A stretch of 64,000 nucleotides of DNA from Bacillota bacterium (GCA_023408315.1 JAEYKI010000008.1:248001-312000); one strand, 5' to 3'. Numbered from the stretch's first letter, positions 8,857-18,710 are shown. Made by a program: numbers and translations. The notes: a model not told the origin generated them from the sequence alone.

Positions 8857-9732
8857 ATGAAAAGCATGACTGGGTTTGGCAAAAGTGAAATAGCGGAGGA
8901 TGGCCGTAAGATACGGGTGGAGGTCAAAAGCGTGAACCACCGTTTTCTGGACATCAACATCCGAATGCCGCGGTTCCTGCTTTTTTTGGAAGACGAGATT
9001 CGCAAATATTTAAAAACGGTACTCTCACGCGGGCGGGTGGACGTGTTTATCAATTACACATCCGAGCGCGAGGACGCAAAAAAAATACTGGTGGATATGC
9101 CCATAATTTGCGGCTATTTTAATGCCGCGCAGCAAATTGAAAAAACGCTGGGCATAGCGAACACCGTGCAAACGGCGGATCTGCTGCGGTTGCCCGACGC
9201 GGTGACGTTTGAGGAAAATGATGCGGACCAGGAGGCAATCAGGGCACTGCTTTTAAAAACGGTGGAAGCGGCGGCCAAAGAGCTGATTGCCGCGCGCGAG
9301 GCGGAAGGCCAGGAACTGATTGCAGACATAGAGGGCCGCCTGGGCCTCATTTTGAAATCTGCGGGCGAAATTGAGGGCCGTGAGGATTTTGTGCTGGCGG
9401 ATTACCGGCAAAAACTTACGGACCGCATAGCGGAGCTGCTGGGAAACGTGCCGGTGGACGAGACGCGCATAGCGCAGGAAGTAGCCCTGTATGCGGACAA
9501 ATGCAACATCACGGAGGAAGTGGTGCGCATCCGCAGCCATGTGGAACAGTTTATGCAGGCTGTCGCAACCGGGCTGCCCCAGGGCAGGAACCTGGATTTT
9601 ATTGTGCAGGAACTGAACAGGGAATTCAATACCATCGGCTCAAAATCGAGCGACGCGGCCATTACCAAGCTGGTGATTGCAGGCAAGGTAGAGATAGAAA
9701 AGATCAGAGAGCAAATTCAAAACCTTGAATAG
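8857..9732 (+). CDS. yicC: YicC/YloC family endoribonuclease-like protein
   Basis: 291 residues from the ATG at 8857 (GGGGAGA at 8840-8846). The start 'MKSMTGFGKSEI' and the end 'SDAAITKLVIAGKVEIEKIREQIQNLE' are hallmarks of YicC proteins, which have been tied to RNA turnover. An extended -10 box (TG-T-TATACT, 8817-8825) lies just upstream, so transcription of the block running to thiN may begin here. The gene stands first in the row yicC-remA-gmk-rpoZ-coaBC-priA, as in B. subtilis (yloC-remA-gmk-rpoZ). Confidence 0.93.
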   Translation: MKSMTGFGKSEIAEDGRKIRVEVKSVNHRFLDINIRMPRFLLFLEDEIRKYLKTVLSRGRVDVFINYTSEREDAKKILVDMPIICGYFNAAQQIEKTLGIANTVQTADLLRLPDAVTFEENDADQEAIRALLLKTVEAAAKELIAAREAEGQELIADIEGRLGLILKSAGEIEGREDFVLADYRQKLTDRIAELLGNVPVDETRIAQEVALYADKCNITEEVVRIRSHVEQFMQAVATGLPQGRNLDFIVQELNREFNTIGSKSSDAAITKLVIAGKVEIEKIREQIQNLE

Positions 9733-9741
9733 GAGGAAATT

Positions 9742-10002
9742 ATGTCTATCAAACTGATCAACATAGGCTTTGGCAACATAGTAAACGCAAACAGGGTGAT
9801 TGCCATTGTAAGCCCCGAATCTGCCCCCATTAAAAGGATTATTACAGACGCCCGCGCAAACGGCGTTTTAATTGACGCCACATACGGCAGGCGCACCAGG
9901 GCGGTTGTTATCACAGACAGCGAACACGTTATTTTATCGGCGGTACAGCCGGAAACAGTTTCCCACCGCATCGTCTCGCGGGACGACATGCAGGAGGAGT
10001 AA
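9742..10002 (+). CDS. remA: RemA (DUF370) DNA-binding regulator
   Basis: 86 residues, RBS AGGAGG before ATG 9742. 'INIGFGNIVNANRVIAI' and 'DATYGRRTRAVVITDS' are diagnostic for RemA. In Bacillus it forms ring-like oligomers that bind DNA and activate biofilm-matrix and osmoprotection genes. In Clostridia the targets are largely unknown, but the gene next to gmk is widely conserved. Its stop codon shares one base with the gmk start. Confidence 0.93.
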   Translation: MSIKLINIGFGNIVNANRVIAIVSPESAPIKRIITDARANGVLIDATYGRRTRAVVITDSEHVILSAVQPETVSHRIVSRDDMQEE

Positions 10003-10613
10003 TGGCAAAAGGCGTACTGATTGTTATATCCGGGCCGTCGGGATGCGGCAAGGGCACCGTGGTGAGCGAACTTTTAAAAAAGAAGGAAGCAGAAGCGGAT
10101 CTTTCCATTTCCTGCACCACCAGGCCGCCGCGCGGCCAGGAAGTGGACGGCGTAAATTATTTTTTTAAAACGCAGGAAGAATTTGAAGAAATGATCGGCC
10201 AGGGCGCGTTTTTGGAATACGCGCACGTGTTTGGCAAATATTACGGCACCCCCAAACAGTATGTGCTGAATAAGCTGGAAGCCGGGCGCAACGTAATATT
10301 GGAGATAGACGTGCAGGGCGGTATGCAGATTAAGCAGAACTTTCCGGACGCGGTGCTGCTTTTTATATTGCCGCCCAGCATGAGCGAACTGCACAGACGT
10401 CTTAAAAACCGCTCAACCGAAACGCCGGAGCTGGTTTCCAAACGTTTTAACATGGCAAGGGGAGAAATAGAATTCGCGCGCAAATACGATTACGTGGTAA
10501 TGAACGACGAACTTGCGCACGCGGTGGAAGACGTTGCCTGCGTATTGCGGGCGGCCCGCCTGCAGCCCTTCCGCACAGATATGATAGAAATGCTTCTGGA
10601 AGAAGGAGAATAA
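10002..10613 (+). CDS. gmk: Guanylate kinase
   Basis: 203 residues. P-loop SGPSGCGKGT at 10-19; GMP-binding region 'SCTTRPPRGQEVDGVNYFF'; 'EYAHVFGKYYGTPK'; lid 'LKNRSTETPELVSKRF'. It phosphorylates GMP to GDP with ATP. The start overlaps the remA stop by one base and GGAG lies within the remA end, suggesting coupled translation. Confidence 0.97.
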   Translation: MAKGVLIVISGPSGCGKGTVVSELLKKKEAEADLSISCTTRPPRGQEVDGVNYFFKTQEEFEEMIGQGAFLEYAHVFGKYYGTPKQYVLNKLEAGRNVILEIDVQGGMQIKQNFPDAVLLFILPPSMSELHRRLKNRSTETPELVSKRFNMARGEIEFARKYDYVVMNDELAHAVEDVACVLRAARLQPFRTDMIEMLLEEGE

Positions 10614-10617
10614 ATAA

Positions 10618-10824
10618 ATGATACACAAGGAAATACTTTACTTACTGAGCAAGGTGGACTGCCGCTACACGCTGGTTACAGAAACTGCCAAACGCGCCCG
10701 CCAGTTAATTGACGGCGCTACTCCGCTGACCGACAGCGTGGAGAAAAATTTTGTTTCCCAGGCGGTCAACGAGATTGAAACCGACAAGGTAACGTTCCTC
10801 AGGAATACAGACGGAATCAAATAA
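10618..10824 (+). CDS. rpoZ: RNA polymerase omega subunit
   Basis: 68 residues, immediately downstream of gmk (start 10618, RBS AAGGAGA) and sharing its last base with coaBC. Omega stabilises the beta-prime subunit. The segment 'YTLVTETAKRARQLIDGA' is the conserved helix that contacts beta-prime, and 'NFVSQAVNEIETDKV' the second helix. The length is normal for Bacillota. Confidence 0.93.
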   Translation: MIHKEILYLLSKVDCRYTLVTETAKRARQLIDGATPLTDSVEKNFVSQAVNEIETDKVTFLRNTDGIK

Positions 10825-12017
10825 TGTTTGCGGGCAAAAACATTCTGCTGGGCGTATCCGGTGGAATTGCCGCATACAAGGCGGCGGCGCTGGCAAGCGC
10901 GCTTAAAAAAAAGGGCGCGGACGTAGAGGCTATCCTCACAAAAAACGCGCGGGAATTCATTACCCCGCTTACGTTTGAAACGCTCACGGGCAACGCGGCC
11001 ATTACGGATACGTTCCGGCATGCGGACCGGTATGACGTGGCGCATGTTTCGCTGGCAAAAAAAACGGACGTCTGCATTATTGCGCCCGCGACGGCCAACA
11101 TAATAGGCAAAATGGCGCATGGGATTGCGGACGATATGCTATCCACCACATATCTCGCTTTAAAATGCCCGGTTTTTGTGGCTCCGGCCATGAATACAAA
11201 CATGTATGAACACGCCGCTGTGCGGGAAAATATTGAAACAATACGCAAGCGCGGCTGCCATATCATAGACCCGGGAGAAGGACTGCTTGCCTGCGGAGAC
11301 GTGGGCGCGGGCCGCATGGCAGAGCCGGAGGAGATTATACGGTTTATTGAAAAAACGCTTGCGCCGCAGCAGGATTATGCAGGGCTGAATGTGCTTGTAA
11401 CGGCAGGACCGACCGTTGAGCCCATCGACCCGGTGCGCTATATATCAAACCGTTCTTCCGGCAAAATGGGCTACGCCATCGCGCAGGCGGCCCAGAATCG
11501 CGGCGCGCGGGTTACGCTGGTATCCGGTCCTGTAAACATCGCTCCCCCAAAGGGCGCGGAAGTTGTAGGCGTGCAGACGGCGGAAGAGATGTATAACGCG
11601 GTGATGCAGAAAAAAGGCGTGGCGCAGATTATTGTGAAATGCGCGGCGGTGTCGGACTATACGCCGGAGCATGTTTGCCAAGAGAAAATGAAAAAAGGCG
11701 AATCCATCTCGCTTGGCCTTAAGGCCACAAGGGATATATTAAAAGAGCTTGGCGCAAACAAAACGTTTTTTTTGGTTGGTTTTGCGGCCGAGACGCAGAA
11801 TGTGGGCGGATACGCCCAAAAGAAACTGCGCGGGAAAAACCTGGATATGATTGTTGCCAACGACGTTTCCGATCAAACGATTGGGTTTGATTCGGACTTA
11901 AACGCGGTAACCATATATACAAGGGACGGTGAGGAGATATTCCTCAAGTCCGCGCCCAAACACGCAATCGCAAACAGGCTGCTGGATGAGATCATCCGCG
12001 CATACAGGAAAGGGTAG
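10824..12017 (+). CDS. coaBC: Bifunctional phosphopantothenoylcysteine decarboxylase / phosphopantothenate-cysteine ligase
   Basis: 397 residues. The N-terminal flavin decarboxylase half (~1-180) shows 'GVSGGIAAYKAAALAS', the catalytic His in 'DVAHVSLAKKTD', 'APAMNTNMYEH' and the 'LLACGDVGAGRM' lid. The C-terminal ligase half (~185-397) begins 'LNVLVTAGPTVEPIDPVRYI', continues 'SNRSSGKMGYAIAQAA' and contains the Lys-rich 'CQEKMKKGESISLGLKAT'. Together they make 4'-phosphopantetheine, a coenzyme A precursor. Confidence 0.96.
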   Translation: MFAGKNILLGVSGGIAAYKAAALASALKKKGADVEAILTKNAREFITPLTFETLTGNAAITDTFRHADRYDVAHVSLAKKTDVCIIAPATANIIGKMAHGIADDMLSTTYLALKCPVFVAPAMNTNMYEHAAVRENIETIRKRGCHIIDPGEGLLACGDVGAGRMAEPEEIIRFIEKTLAPQQDYAGLNVLVTAGPTVEPIDPVRYISNRSSGKMGYAIAQAAQNRGARVTLVSGPVNIAPPKGAEVVGVQTAEEMYNAVMQKKGVAQIIVKCAAVSDYTPEHVCQEKMKKGESISLGLKATRDILKELGANKTFFLVGFAAETQNVGGYAQKKLRGKNLDMIVANDVSDQTIGFDSDLNAVTIYTRDGEEIFLKSAPKHAIANRLLDEIIRAYRKG

Positions 12018-12023
12018 TGGCGC

Positions 12024-14213
12024 TTGTACGCAAAAGTGATCGTAGACATTGCCCACAGCAACGTCGACCGGTTTTTTACATACGCAGTCCCAAACGGTAT
12101 GGAACTGCAGCCCGGTTCCCGTGTGCGGGTTCCCTTCGCAAACAAAACAATTGACGGATTTGTTATCCGCATCTCGGATACCTGTGATTTTGACGAGAGC
12201 AAAGTCAAGCAGGTATCTTGTGTTTTAGACCCGTTTCCGGCAATAACGGCGGAGCTGATCGCCCTGGCCGAATACATCCGGGACAAATATAACACAACGC
12301 TTGCGCAGGCTCTCCGGCTTATGATACCAGCGCAGATTCGGCGGGAAAAGGTGCACGCGCTCTTGCAGCGGCAGGCGTTCCTTGTACCGGGAAGGCTGCA
12401 GGAAGCCAGGAACAGCCTTTTAGCCAGAAACGGCGGCGTAAAGTATCCCCGGCAAATGGAGATACTGGAGATATTGGAGTGCGAAGACAGCGTGCCCGCT
12501 TCTTCCCTGAGCGCTTCCGCGCTAAAAAACCTGGTGCAAAAAGGGTTTGTGGAGGTGCGGCAGGTACGGATCGGACGGCCGGACTTCAAGGAATACGTGG
12601 AACCGGCGGCGGAGGTAACGCTCACTCCCCAGCAGCGGCAGGCGCTGGACGCGATACTGGCAAACCCCGGCGGCAGGTTTCTGCTGCACGGCGTTACGGG
12701 CAGCGGCAAAACGGAAGTATACATCCGCGTGATACGGGAGGCCCTCAGCCATGGCAAAACAGCAGTGATGCTGGTGCCGGAGATCAGCCTGACGCCCCAG
12801 ATATACCGGTTTTTGCGGCAGCGTTTTGATGAAGAGATAGCGGTGTTCCATTCGGGCTTGTCCGCGGGCGAGCGGTTTGACGAATGGCTGCGCGTGCGGG
12901 AAAGCCGCGCCAGAATTGTGCTGGGCGCGCGGTCCGCCGTGTTTGCGCCGGTGGACCGCCTGGGCGTAATTATTATAGACGAAGAACACGAAGGCAGCTA
13001 TACCGCGGACAATTATCCCAACTATACGGCACTGGAGATAGCGGAGAAACGGTGCCGGCAAACGGGCGCAACGCTGGTGTTGGGCAGCGCCACGCCTTCG
13101 GTGGAAACCTATTGGGCGGCCACCCAGGGCAAATATACGCTTCTCAAAATGCCGCGGCGCATGCACGGGCTTTTAATGCCGCGTGTGCTGGTTGCGGACA
13201 TGCGGCAGGAGGTGCAGAAGGGTAATACCACCGCCGTCAGCGGCCTGTTGTATAACGAACTGGACAAGACCCTTAAGCAGGGCAGCCAGGCCATGCTGTT
13301 TTTGAACCGCAGGGGGTATTCCACGTTTGCCATGTGCCTGGCCTGCGGATATACGCATACGTGCGACGCCTGCGACGTGACCCTTGTGTACCACAAGGCG
13401 GCGGACAAAATGAAATGCCATTACTGCGGCCGCACGCAGGAAGTATTAAAAACCTGCCCCGAGTGCGGCAAGCCCTATGTTAAATATTACGGCCTGGGCA
13501 CGCAGCAGGTAGAGGAGCAGATTAAAGACTTGTTTCCGCAGGCGCGGGTTTTGCGCATGGATCTGGACACCATGAGCACAAAGGACGCGCACGCCAGGGT
13601 ATACCACGATTTTCTGGAACAGAAGGCGGATATACTCATTGGCACGCAAATGATCACCAAGGGGTTCGATTTTGAAAACGTCCGCCTTTCCGCTGTTCTG
13701 GCTGCGGAAACCATGCTGAACATGCCGGATTACCGGTCTGCCGAGCGGGCCTTTACATTGATGACGCAGGTGGCGGGCCGCGCGGGCCGCAGGGAAGCGG
13801 GCGTGGTGGTGGTGCAGACATACCATCCGCAGAACTATGCTGTGCTGCGCGCGCAAAACCATGACTACGAAGGCTTTTTTGAAGAGGAGATTGCGCTCAG
13901 GCGGATGGCGAAGCTTCCCCCTTTTACGGCCATGATTGAAATTGGGTTTTCCGGTAAGAATGAAGAAAAGACCATTGCGGCCGTGCGTGATTTTTTAAAA
14001 AATTTAAGCGCGGAGCTGGGGGAAGACAAGCGGGACATCCTTTCCATACGCGCGGGCGAGGCGCAGATTCGCCGCATTAACAAGATGGTGCGGTTTGCAG
14101 TATATCTAAATATAAAAAAGTCAGGGGGAGGGGCCGTGCAGAAGGTTCTGGCCCTGTTCCGCCGCAGCGCATACGAGGGCGTTCTGGTCGGGCTGGAGAG
14201 CAATCCCCTGTAG
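12024..14213 (+). CDS. priA: Primosomal helicase PriA (TTG start)
   Basis: 729 residues beginning at a TTG, six bases after the coaBC stop; AGGAAAGGG at 12006-12014 is the likely RBS, and no ATG gives a sensible N-terminus. The N-terminal 3'-binding domain ('AKVIVDIAHSNVDRFFTYAV') is followed by helicase motifs GVTGSGKTEVYI, DEEHEGSY and 'GSATPSVETY', a zinc-binding insert with paired cysteines (CLACGYTHTCDAC, CHYC, CPEC), 'GTQMITKGFDF' and 'VAGRAGR'. PriA reloads the replisome at stalled forks. Confidence 0.96.
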   Translation: MYAKVIVDIAHSNVDRFFTYAVPNGMELQPGSRVRVPFANKTIDGFVIRISDTCDFDESKVKQVSCVLDPFPAITAELIALAEYIRDKYNTTLAQALRLMIPAQIRREKVHALLQRQAFLVPGRLQEARNSLLARNGGVKYPRQMEILEILECEDSVPASSLSASALKNLVQKGFVEVRQVRIGRPDFKEYVEPAAEVTLTPQQRQALDAILANPGGRFLLHGVTGSGKTEVYIRVIREALSHGKTAVMLVPEISLTPQIYRFLRQRFDEEIAVFHSGLSAGERFDEWLRVRESRARIVLGARSAVFAPVDRLGVIIIDEEHEGSYTADNYPNYTALEIAEKRCRQTGATLVLGSATPSVETYWAATQGKYTLLKMPRRMHGLLMPRVLVADMRQEVQKGNTTAVSGLLYNELDKTLKQGSQAMLFLNRRGYSTFAMCLACGYTHTCDACDVTLVYHKAADKMKCHYCGRTQEVLKTCPECGKPYVKYYGLGTQQVEEQIKDLFPQARVLRMDLDTMSTKDAHARVYHDFLEQKADILIGTQMITKGFDFENVRLSAVLAAETMLNMPDYRSAERAFTLMTQVAGRAGRREAGVVVVQTYHPQNYAVLRAQNHDYEGFFEEEIALRRMAKLPPFTAMIEIGFSGKNEEKTIAAVRDFLKNLSAELGEDKRDILSIRAGEAQIRRINKMVRFAVYLNIKKSGGGAVQKVLALFRRSAYEGVLVGLESNPL

Positions 14214-14237
14214 GAACAAGGAGCAAGCATACATTTT

Positions 14238-14696
14238 ATGGCGATCAGGAACATTCTTATGGAAGGCAACCCGCGCCTGCGCATGAGGAGCAGGACGGTA
14301 GAAGAGATCACCCCCAAAATACTGGAACTGCTGGACGACATGGCGCAGACCATGTATAACGCCAAGGGCCTTGGGCTTGCGGCCCCGCAGGTGGGTGTAT
14401 TGCGTCGTGTGGTGGTTATAGACATTGGAGACGGCATTATAGAACTGGTCAACCCGGTAATACTGCGCGCGGAGGGCGAGCAGCGGGAAGAGGAAGGATG
14501 CCTTTCCGTACCCGATATATCCGGTATTGTATTGCGCCCCCACAAAGTGATGGTGCAGGCGCTGAACCGCCGGGGCAAAAAATTCAAGATAAAGGGAGAG
14601 GGCCTTTTGGCAAAGGCGCTCTGCCACGAGATAGACCATTTGGACGGAATCCTGTTTATTGATAAAATGATAGCAAGGACAGATAAAAAAGAATGA
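14238..14696 (+). CDS. def: Peptide deformylase
   Basis: 152 residues. The three metal/catalytic motifs are intact: GLGLAAPQVG, EEGCLS and HEIDHLDG. It removes the formyl group from nascent Met. The start overlaps none of its neighbours; AGGAG lies about 13 bases before the ATG, a rather long spacing. The ATGA overlap with fmt couples the deformylase to the enzyme that adds the formyl group. Confidence 0.96.
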   Translation: MAIRNILMEGNPRLRMRSRTVEEITPKILELLDDMAQTMYNAKGLGLAAPQVGVLRRVVVIDIGDGIIELVNPVILRAEGEQREEEGCLSVPDISGIVLRPHKVMVQALNRRGKKFKIKGEGLLAKALCHEIDHLDGILFIDKMIARTDKKE

Positions 14697-15652
14697 TAAA
14701 AAGTGATTTAAGAATTGTATTTATGGGCACGCCGGATTTTGCGCTTCCCAGCCTTAAAATGCTGCACCAGGAAAAGTATAACGTGGTTGCGGTATTCACG
14801 CAGCCGGACAGGCAGTCTGGCCGCGGCCACAAGCTGCTGCCGCCCCCAGCCAAGGAACTGGCGCAGGAATACGGCATTCCCGTGCGCCAGTTTGAACACG
14901 TTCGCAAGCCGGAGGGCGTGCAGGCGCTGCGCGATTTTGCGCCGGACCTGTGCATTACCGCGGCCTATGGCCAGATATTGACGCAGGAGATACTGGACAT
15001 TCCCAGGCACGGGTGCATCAACGTGCACGCGTCACTGCTGCCCAAGCTCCGCGGTGCGGCTCCGGTACAGTGGGCCATTATTACGGGGGAGAAAAAAACG
15101 GGCGTAACCACCATGATGACGGCGCTGGCCCTGGACGCGGGAGACATACTGGAAAAAGACGAGGCGGATATACCGGACGATATGACGGCGGGAGAATTGT
15201 ACGCGGCACTGAGCCTTTTGGGCGCGCAGACGTTGAAGCGCACGCTTGAAAAGCTGCTTGGCGGAACGCTGACCCGCACGCCGCAAACAGAAGAGGACGC
15301 GACATATTTTCCCATGTTTAAAAGAGGATTTGGGGAAATTGACTGGAACCAGCCCTGCAAAAAAATAAAAGACTTTGTGCGCGGGTGCAATCCGGCTCCC
15401 GGCGCGTATATGATGTACGGGCAGGAGAAAATTAAGGTGTTTGGCGTATCCTGCAAAACGGGCGCGGATAATGCCACGCCCGGCGAGATTGTGTGGGCGG
15501 ACGAAAAAATGGGCCTTGGCATCGCGGCGCAGGACGGTATTGTTTGGGTGGACGAGCTCCAATGGCCGGGCAAGGGCAAAACCACAGGCTGCGAGCTGTT
15601 GCGGGGCAGGAGCATGCAAAAAGGCTATGTATTTGCCAGGTGTGCAGAATGA
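14693..15652 (+). CDS. fmt: Methionyl-tRNA formyltransferase
   Basis: 319 residues. 'IVFMGTPDFALPSL' opens the Rossmann formyl-transferase domain, with the catalytic Asn/His/Asp region in 'INVHASLLPKLRGAAPVQW' and 'LDAGDI'. The C-terminal OB-like domain holds 'GEIVWADEKMGLGIAAQDG'. It formylates initiator Met-tRNA. It overlaps def by four bases and rsmB by four bases. Confidence 0.96.
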   Translation: MIKSDLRIVFMGTPDFALPSLKMLHQEKYNVVAVFTQPDRQSGRGHKLLPPPAKELAQEYGIPVRQFEHVRKPEGVQALRDFAPDLCITAAYGQILTQEILDIPRHGCINVHASLLPKLRGAAPVQWAIITGEKKTGVTTMMTALALDAGDILEKDEADIPDDMTAGELYAALSLLGAQTLKRTLEKLLGGTLTRTPQTEEDATYFPMFKRGFGEIDWNQPCKKIKDFVRGCNPAPGAYMMYGQEKIKVFGVSCKTGADNATPGEIVWADEKMGLGIAAQDGIVWVDELQWPGKGKTTGCELLRGRSMQKGYVFARCAE

Positions 15653-16956
15653 ATGCAAGGCAAACCGCGCTGGACGTGCTGGCAGAAGTGGCGGATGGCG
15701 GCGCGTACCTTAACCTTTCTTTAAAAAAACATCTGCCTACCCTAAAAACGCCGGAGGACAGGCGGTTTTGCGCTGCCCTTGTTTCCACAGCCGTGCAGAA
15801 CATCATCCGTATCGATTACGTTTTGCAGCAGTTTGTGCAGGCAAAGCGCGTGCATAAGGTAATACAGAATATTTTGCGGCTTGGCGTATGCCAGCTGATG
15901 TTTTTTGAATCCGTGCCCCAGAGCGCGGCGGTGAACGAAAGCGTGAAGCTTGCGCAGAAAAACGGCAAAGGGCAACTGAAAGGCTTTGTGAACGGCGTGC
16001 TGCGGAAGGTTGCGGAAAACCTTGGGAACATAGAATACCCGGATGCGGAGCGGGAACCCGCCAGGCATTTATCCGTGCTGTACAGCTATCCCGAGTGGCT
16101 GTGCAGGCAGTTTGTCGCTGATTTTGGCTTTGATTTTGCCGTGTCCCTGCTTTCCTGCGGTGCGGATACGGCGCTCACCTGCGTGCGGCTGGAGCGCCAG
16201 GGCTGGAGTGCGGAGGACGAAACGCTGGCAGAGGAATTTTTGCCCGGGAAATATTGCGCAGATGCGCGTTATATAAAAAGCGCGGGCGCAATTGAGGGTA
16301 TGCCTCTGTACCGCAAGGGGCTTATAACGCCTCAGGGTGAATCTTCCATGCTGTGCGTACTGGCCGCGGGCATTGGGCAAACGGACGCTGTGCTGGACGT
16401 ATGCGCCGCACCGGGCGGTAAATCGGCCTATGCGGCATGCATGTGCAAAACGCTGGTTGCAGTCGATCTGCACCCGCACAGGGTGGAATTGGTCCGCAGC
16501 ACGTTTGCGCGCCTGCACATTGGGAATGCGGAGGCGCTCTGCGCGGACGGGACCATTTTTAATCCTGAACTGGAAGGACGCTTTAACGTTGTGCTGATAG
16601 ACGCGCCGTGCTCTGCGCTGGGCCTTTTATACCGCAAGCCGGATATCAAGCTGCACGCCAAAAAAGAAGGCTTTGCAGAACTGGTTGAAATACAGCGCGC
16701 GCTGCTTGCCAATTGCAGCAGGTATGTAAAACCGGGCGGCAGGCTTTTATATTCCACCTGTACCGTGAACCCGACGGAAAATTTGGAAAACGCGCAATGG
16801 TTTCTGCAAACCCATCCGGATTTTGCAGCGGACGATTTCTCCCCGCAACTGCCCGAGGCTCTTGCAGGAAAAGTGCGTGACGGCTGCCTGCAACTGTTTC
16901 CCAATACGGACGGCGTGGACGGGTTTTTCATCGCCCGCTTTGGGAGGATGGGCTGA
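15649..16956 (+). CDS. rsmB: 16S rRNA (cytosine-967-C5)-methyltransferase RsmB
   Basis: 435 residues from the ATG at 15649 that overlaps the fmt stop; the longer upstream frame is the shadow of fmt. An N-terminal NusB-like helical domain (~1-130, 'NARQTALDVLAEVADGG', 'RAVNE'-like 'AAVNESVKLAQ') precedes a SAM-dependent methyltransferase domain with 'DVCAAPGGKSAYAA', 'DAPCSALG' (first catalytic Cys) and 'YSTCTVNPTEN' (second Cys). Confidence 0.95.
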   Translation: MNARQTALDVLAEVADGGAYLNLSLKKHLPTLKTPEDRRFCAALVSTAVQNIIRIDYVLQQFVQAKRVHKVIQNILRLGVCQLMFFESVPQSAAVNESVKLAQKNGKGQLKGFVNGVLRKVAENLGNIEYPDAEREPARHLSVLYSYPEWLCRQFVADFGFDFAVSLLSCGADTALTCVRLERQGWSAEDETLAEEFLPGKYCADARYIKSAGAIEGMPLYRKGLITPQGESSMLCVLAAGIGQTDAVLDVCAAPGGKSAYAACMCKTLVAVDLHPHRVELVRSTFARLHIGNAEALCADGTIFNPELEGRFNVVLIDAPCSALGLLYRKPDIKLHAKKEGFAELVEIQRALLANCSRYVKPGGRLLYSTCTVNPTENLENAQWFLQTHPDFAADDFSPQLPEALAGKVRDGCLQLFPNTDGVDGFFIARFGRMG

Positions 16957-17978
16957 TGCTGCTGAACCTATCCCTGGAAGAACTCCAAAGCGAACTGAAA
17001 AACATGGGCGAACCCGCGTTTCGTGCCAAACAAATACGGCAGTGGCTGGCCAAAGGTGTTCCGTTTGCGGGTATGGCAAATCTGCCCGAATCCCTGCGCG
17101 GCAAGCTGAAGGAAAAGTTTGCGGAAGGGTTTGCGAAAACGGAGCGCGTGCTTGCCTCTGCGGACGGTACCAAAAAATATCTGCTTGCCATGCAGGACGG
17201 CAACACGGTGGAAAGCGTTTTTATGCCCAACAATTACGGCAACAGCGTATGCCTTTCCACCCAGGTTGGCTGCCGCATGGGCTGCGTGTTCTGTGAATCC
17301 TGCAAAAACGGCTTTATCCGCAACCTTTCAGCGGGTGAGATGCTGGGCGAATATATCGCCATGAACACAGACGCGGGGCAGGGGCGGAATGTATCCAATA
17401 TTGTGCTGATGGGCATGGGAGAGCCGCTGGATAATTACGATAACGTAATCCGGTTCCTGCGTCTGGTGCACGAGGCGGATACCTATAACGTAAGCTACCG
17501 CAACATTTCCGTATCCACCTGCGGCATTGCGCCAAAGATTCTGGAACTTGCAGGCGAGAGCCTGCCCGTAACGCTGTGCATCTCCCTGCATTCGCCTTTT
17601 GACGAACGCCGCCGGGAAATATTGCCCGTGGCCAGGGCGTGGAGCGTGGCCGAAATTATAGCCGCGGCAAAAACCTACTTTGAAAAAACAGGCAGACGGT
17701 TTATAATAGAATATGCGCTGATGGACGGCTTTAACAACAGGCCTGAGGACGCGCAGGAGCTTAAAAATCTGCTGCGGGGTTCTTCCTGCCATGTGAACCT
17801 GATCCCGCTGAACGCCACCACCGGCTGCGCCTACAGGGCTCCCTCCAAAAAAGGCGTGTATGCGTTTTTGGGGCTGCTGGAGCGGGAAGGGCTTTCCGCA
17901 ACCGTGCGCAGGTCCCTTGGATCGGATATATTCGGGGCCTGCGGCCAATTGAAAAACAGCACGATAGGAAACGGGTAA
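16956..17978 (+). CDS. rlmN: 23S rRNA (A2503-C2)/tRNA methyltransferase RlmN
   Basis: 340 residues. Radical SAM enzyme with the cluster motif C-x3-C-x2-C in 'GCRMGCVFCESCK', preceded by 'CLSTQVGC'. The second catalytic cysteine is in 'IFGACGQL' near the C-terminus. 'NIVLMGMGEPLDNYDNV' is characteristic. The start shares one base with the rsmB stop. It methylates A2503 of 23S rRNA and A37 of some tRNAs. Confidence 0.96.
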   Translation: MLLNLSLEELQSELKNMGEPAFRAKQIRQWLAKGVPFAGMANLPESLRGKLKEKFAEGFAKTERVLASADGTKKYLLAMQDGNTVESVFMPNNYGNSVCLSTQVGCRMGCVFCESCKNGFIRNLSAGEMLGEYIAMNTDAGQGRNVSNIVLMGMGEPLDNYDNVIRFLRLVHEADTYNVSYRNISVSTCGIAPKILELAGESLPVTLCISLHSPFDERRREILPVARAWSVAEIIAAAKTYFEKTGRRFIIEYALMDGFNNRPEDAQELKNLLRGSSCHVNLIPLNATTGCAYRAPSKKGVYAFLGLLEREGLSATVRRSLGSDIFGACGQLKNSTIGNG

Positions 17979-18710
17979 ATGGTCATTGTATCCAAAACGC
18001 ATGTTGGCAATGTGCGCTCCACAAACGAAGACTTTGTAATGGTCCGCTGCGATGGGCAGCCGAAGTATATGCTGGTGGCGGACGGAATGGGCGGCGCCGC
18101 CGCAGGCGAGATTGCCAGCAAAATTGCGGCTTTTTCTGTGCGCCAGTATATAGAAGGCCTGCGGCTGGAAAAACTCACGCCCTCTGACCTGATTGGCGCG
18201 GTGAGCTACGCCAATAACCAGATATTAACGGAAACCCACTATAATGAGCGCTTAAAAGGCATGGGCACAACCATGACGCTGGCCGCCATAGAGGCAAACC
18301 ACATTATTGTGGCGCAGGTGGGGGATTCGTGCGCATATTTATTTACCCATAAAAAGCTGCATAAAGTAACAAGGGACCACACCTATGTGCAAAGCCTGAT
18401 TGACAGCGGCCTGCTGGAGAAATCACAAGCGGAGGACAACCCGTTTAAAAACATTATTACGCGCTGTGTTGGCATGAACGACCTTGTGGTGGATACATAC
18501 GACATCAACTGGAACAAAAACGATATCCTGCTGCTGTGTACGGACGGCCTGACCGTTCATGCGGGCGAGCAGGAGCTTATGCAGTACATTGGCAGTTCCC
18601 TCCCGCTGGAAGAGAAGGCGGATGGGCTTTTGGAGCATGCGCTCGCCAAGGGCGGGCGGGATAATATCTCTATTGTTTTGGCGCAAAACAGTCCGGAGGA
18701 TGCGGTATGA
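17979..18710 (+). CDS. prpC: PP2C-type Ser/Thr protein phosphatase
   Basis: 243 residues, directly abutting rlmN. PP2C metal-binding motifs are present: 'GNVRSTNEDF', 'VADGMGGAAAGEIAS', 'GTTMTLA', 'VGDSCAYLF', 'CTDGLTVH' and 'GGRDNISIVLA'. It is the cognate phosphatase of the kinase encoded next, with which it overlaps by four bases (ATGA). The pair sets phosphorylation of cell-wall, translation and germination targets. Confidence 0.96.
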   Translation: MVIVSKTHVGNVRSTNEDFVMVRCDGQPKYMLVADGMGGAAAGEIASKIAAFSVRQYIEGLRLEKLTPSDLIGAVSYANNQILTETHYNERLKGMGTTMTLAAIEANHIIVAQVGDSCAYLFTHKKLHKVTRDHTYVQSLIDSGLLEKSQAEDNPFKNIITRCVGMNDLVVDTYDINWNKNDILLLCTDGLTVHAGEQELMQYIGSSLPLEEKADGLLEHALAKGGRDNISIVLAQNSPEDAV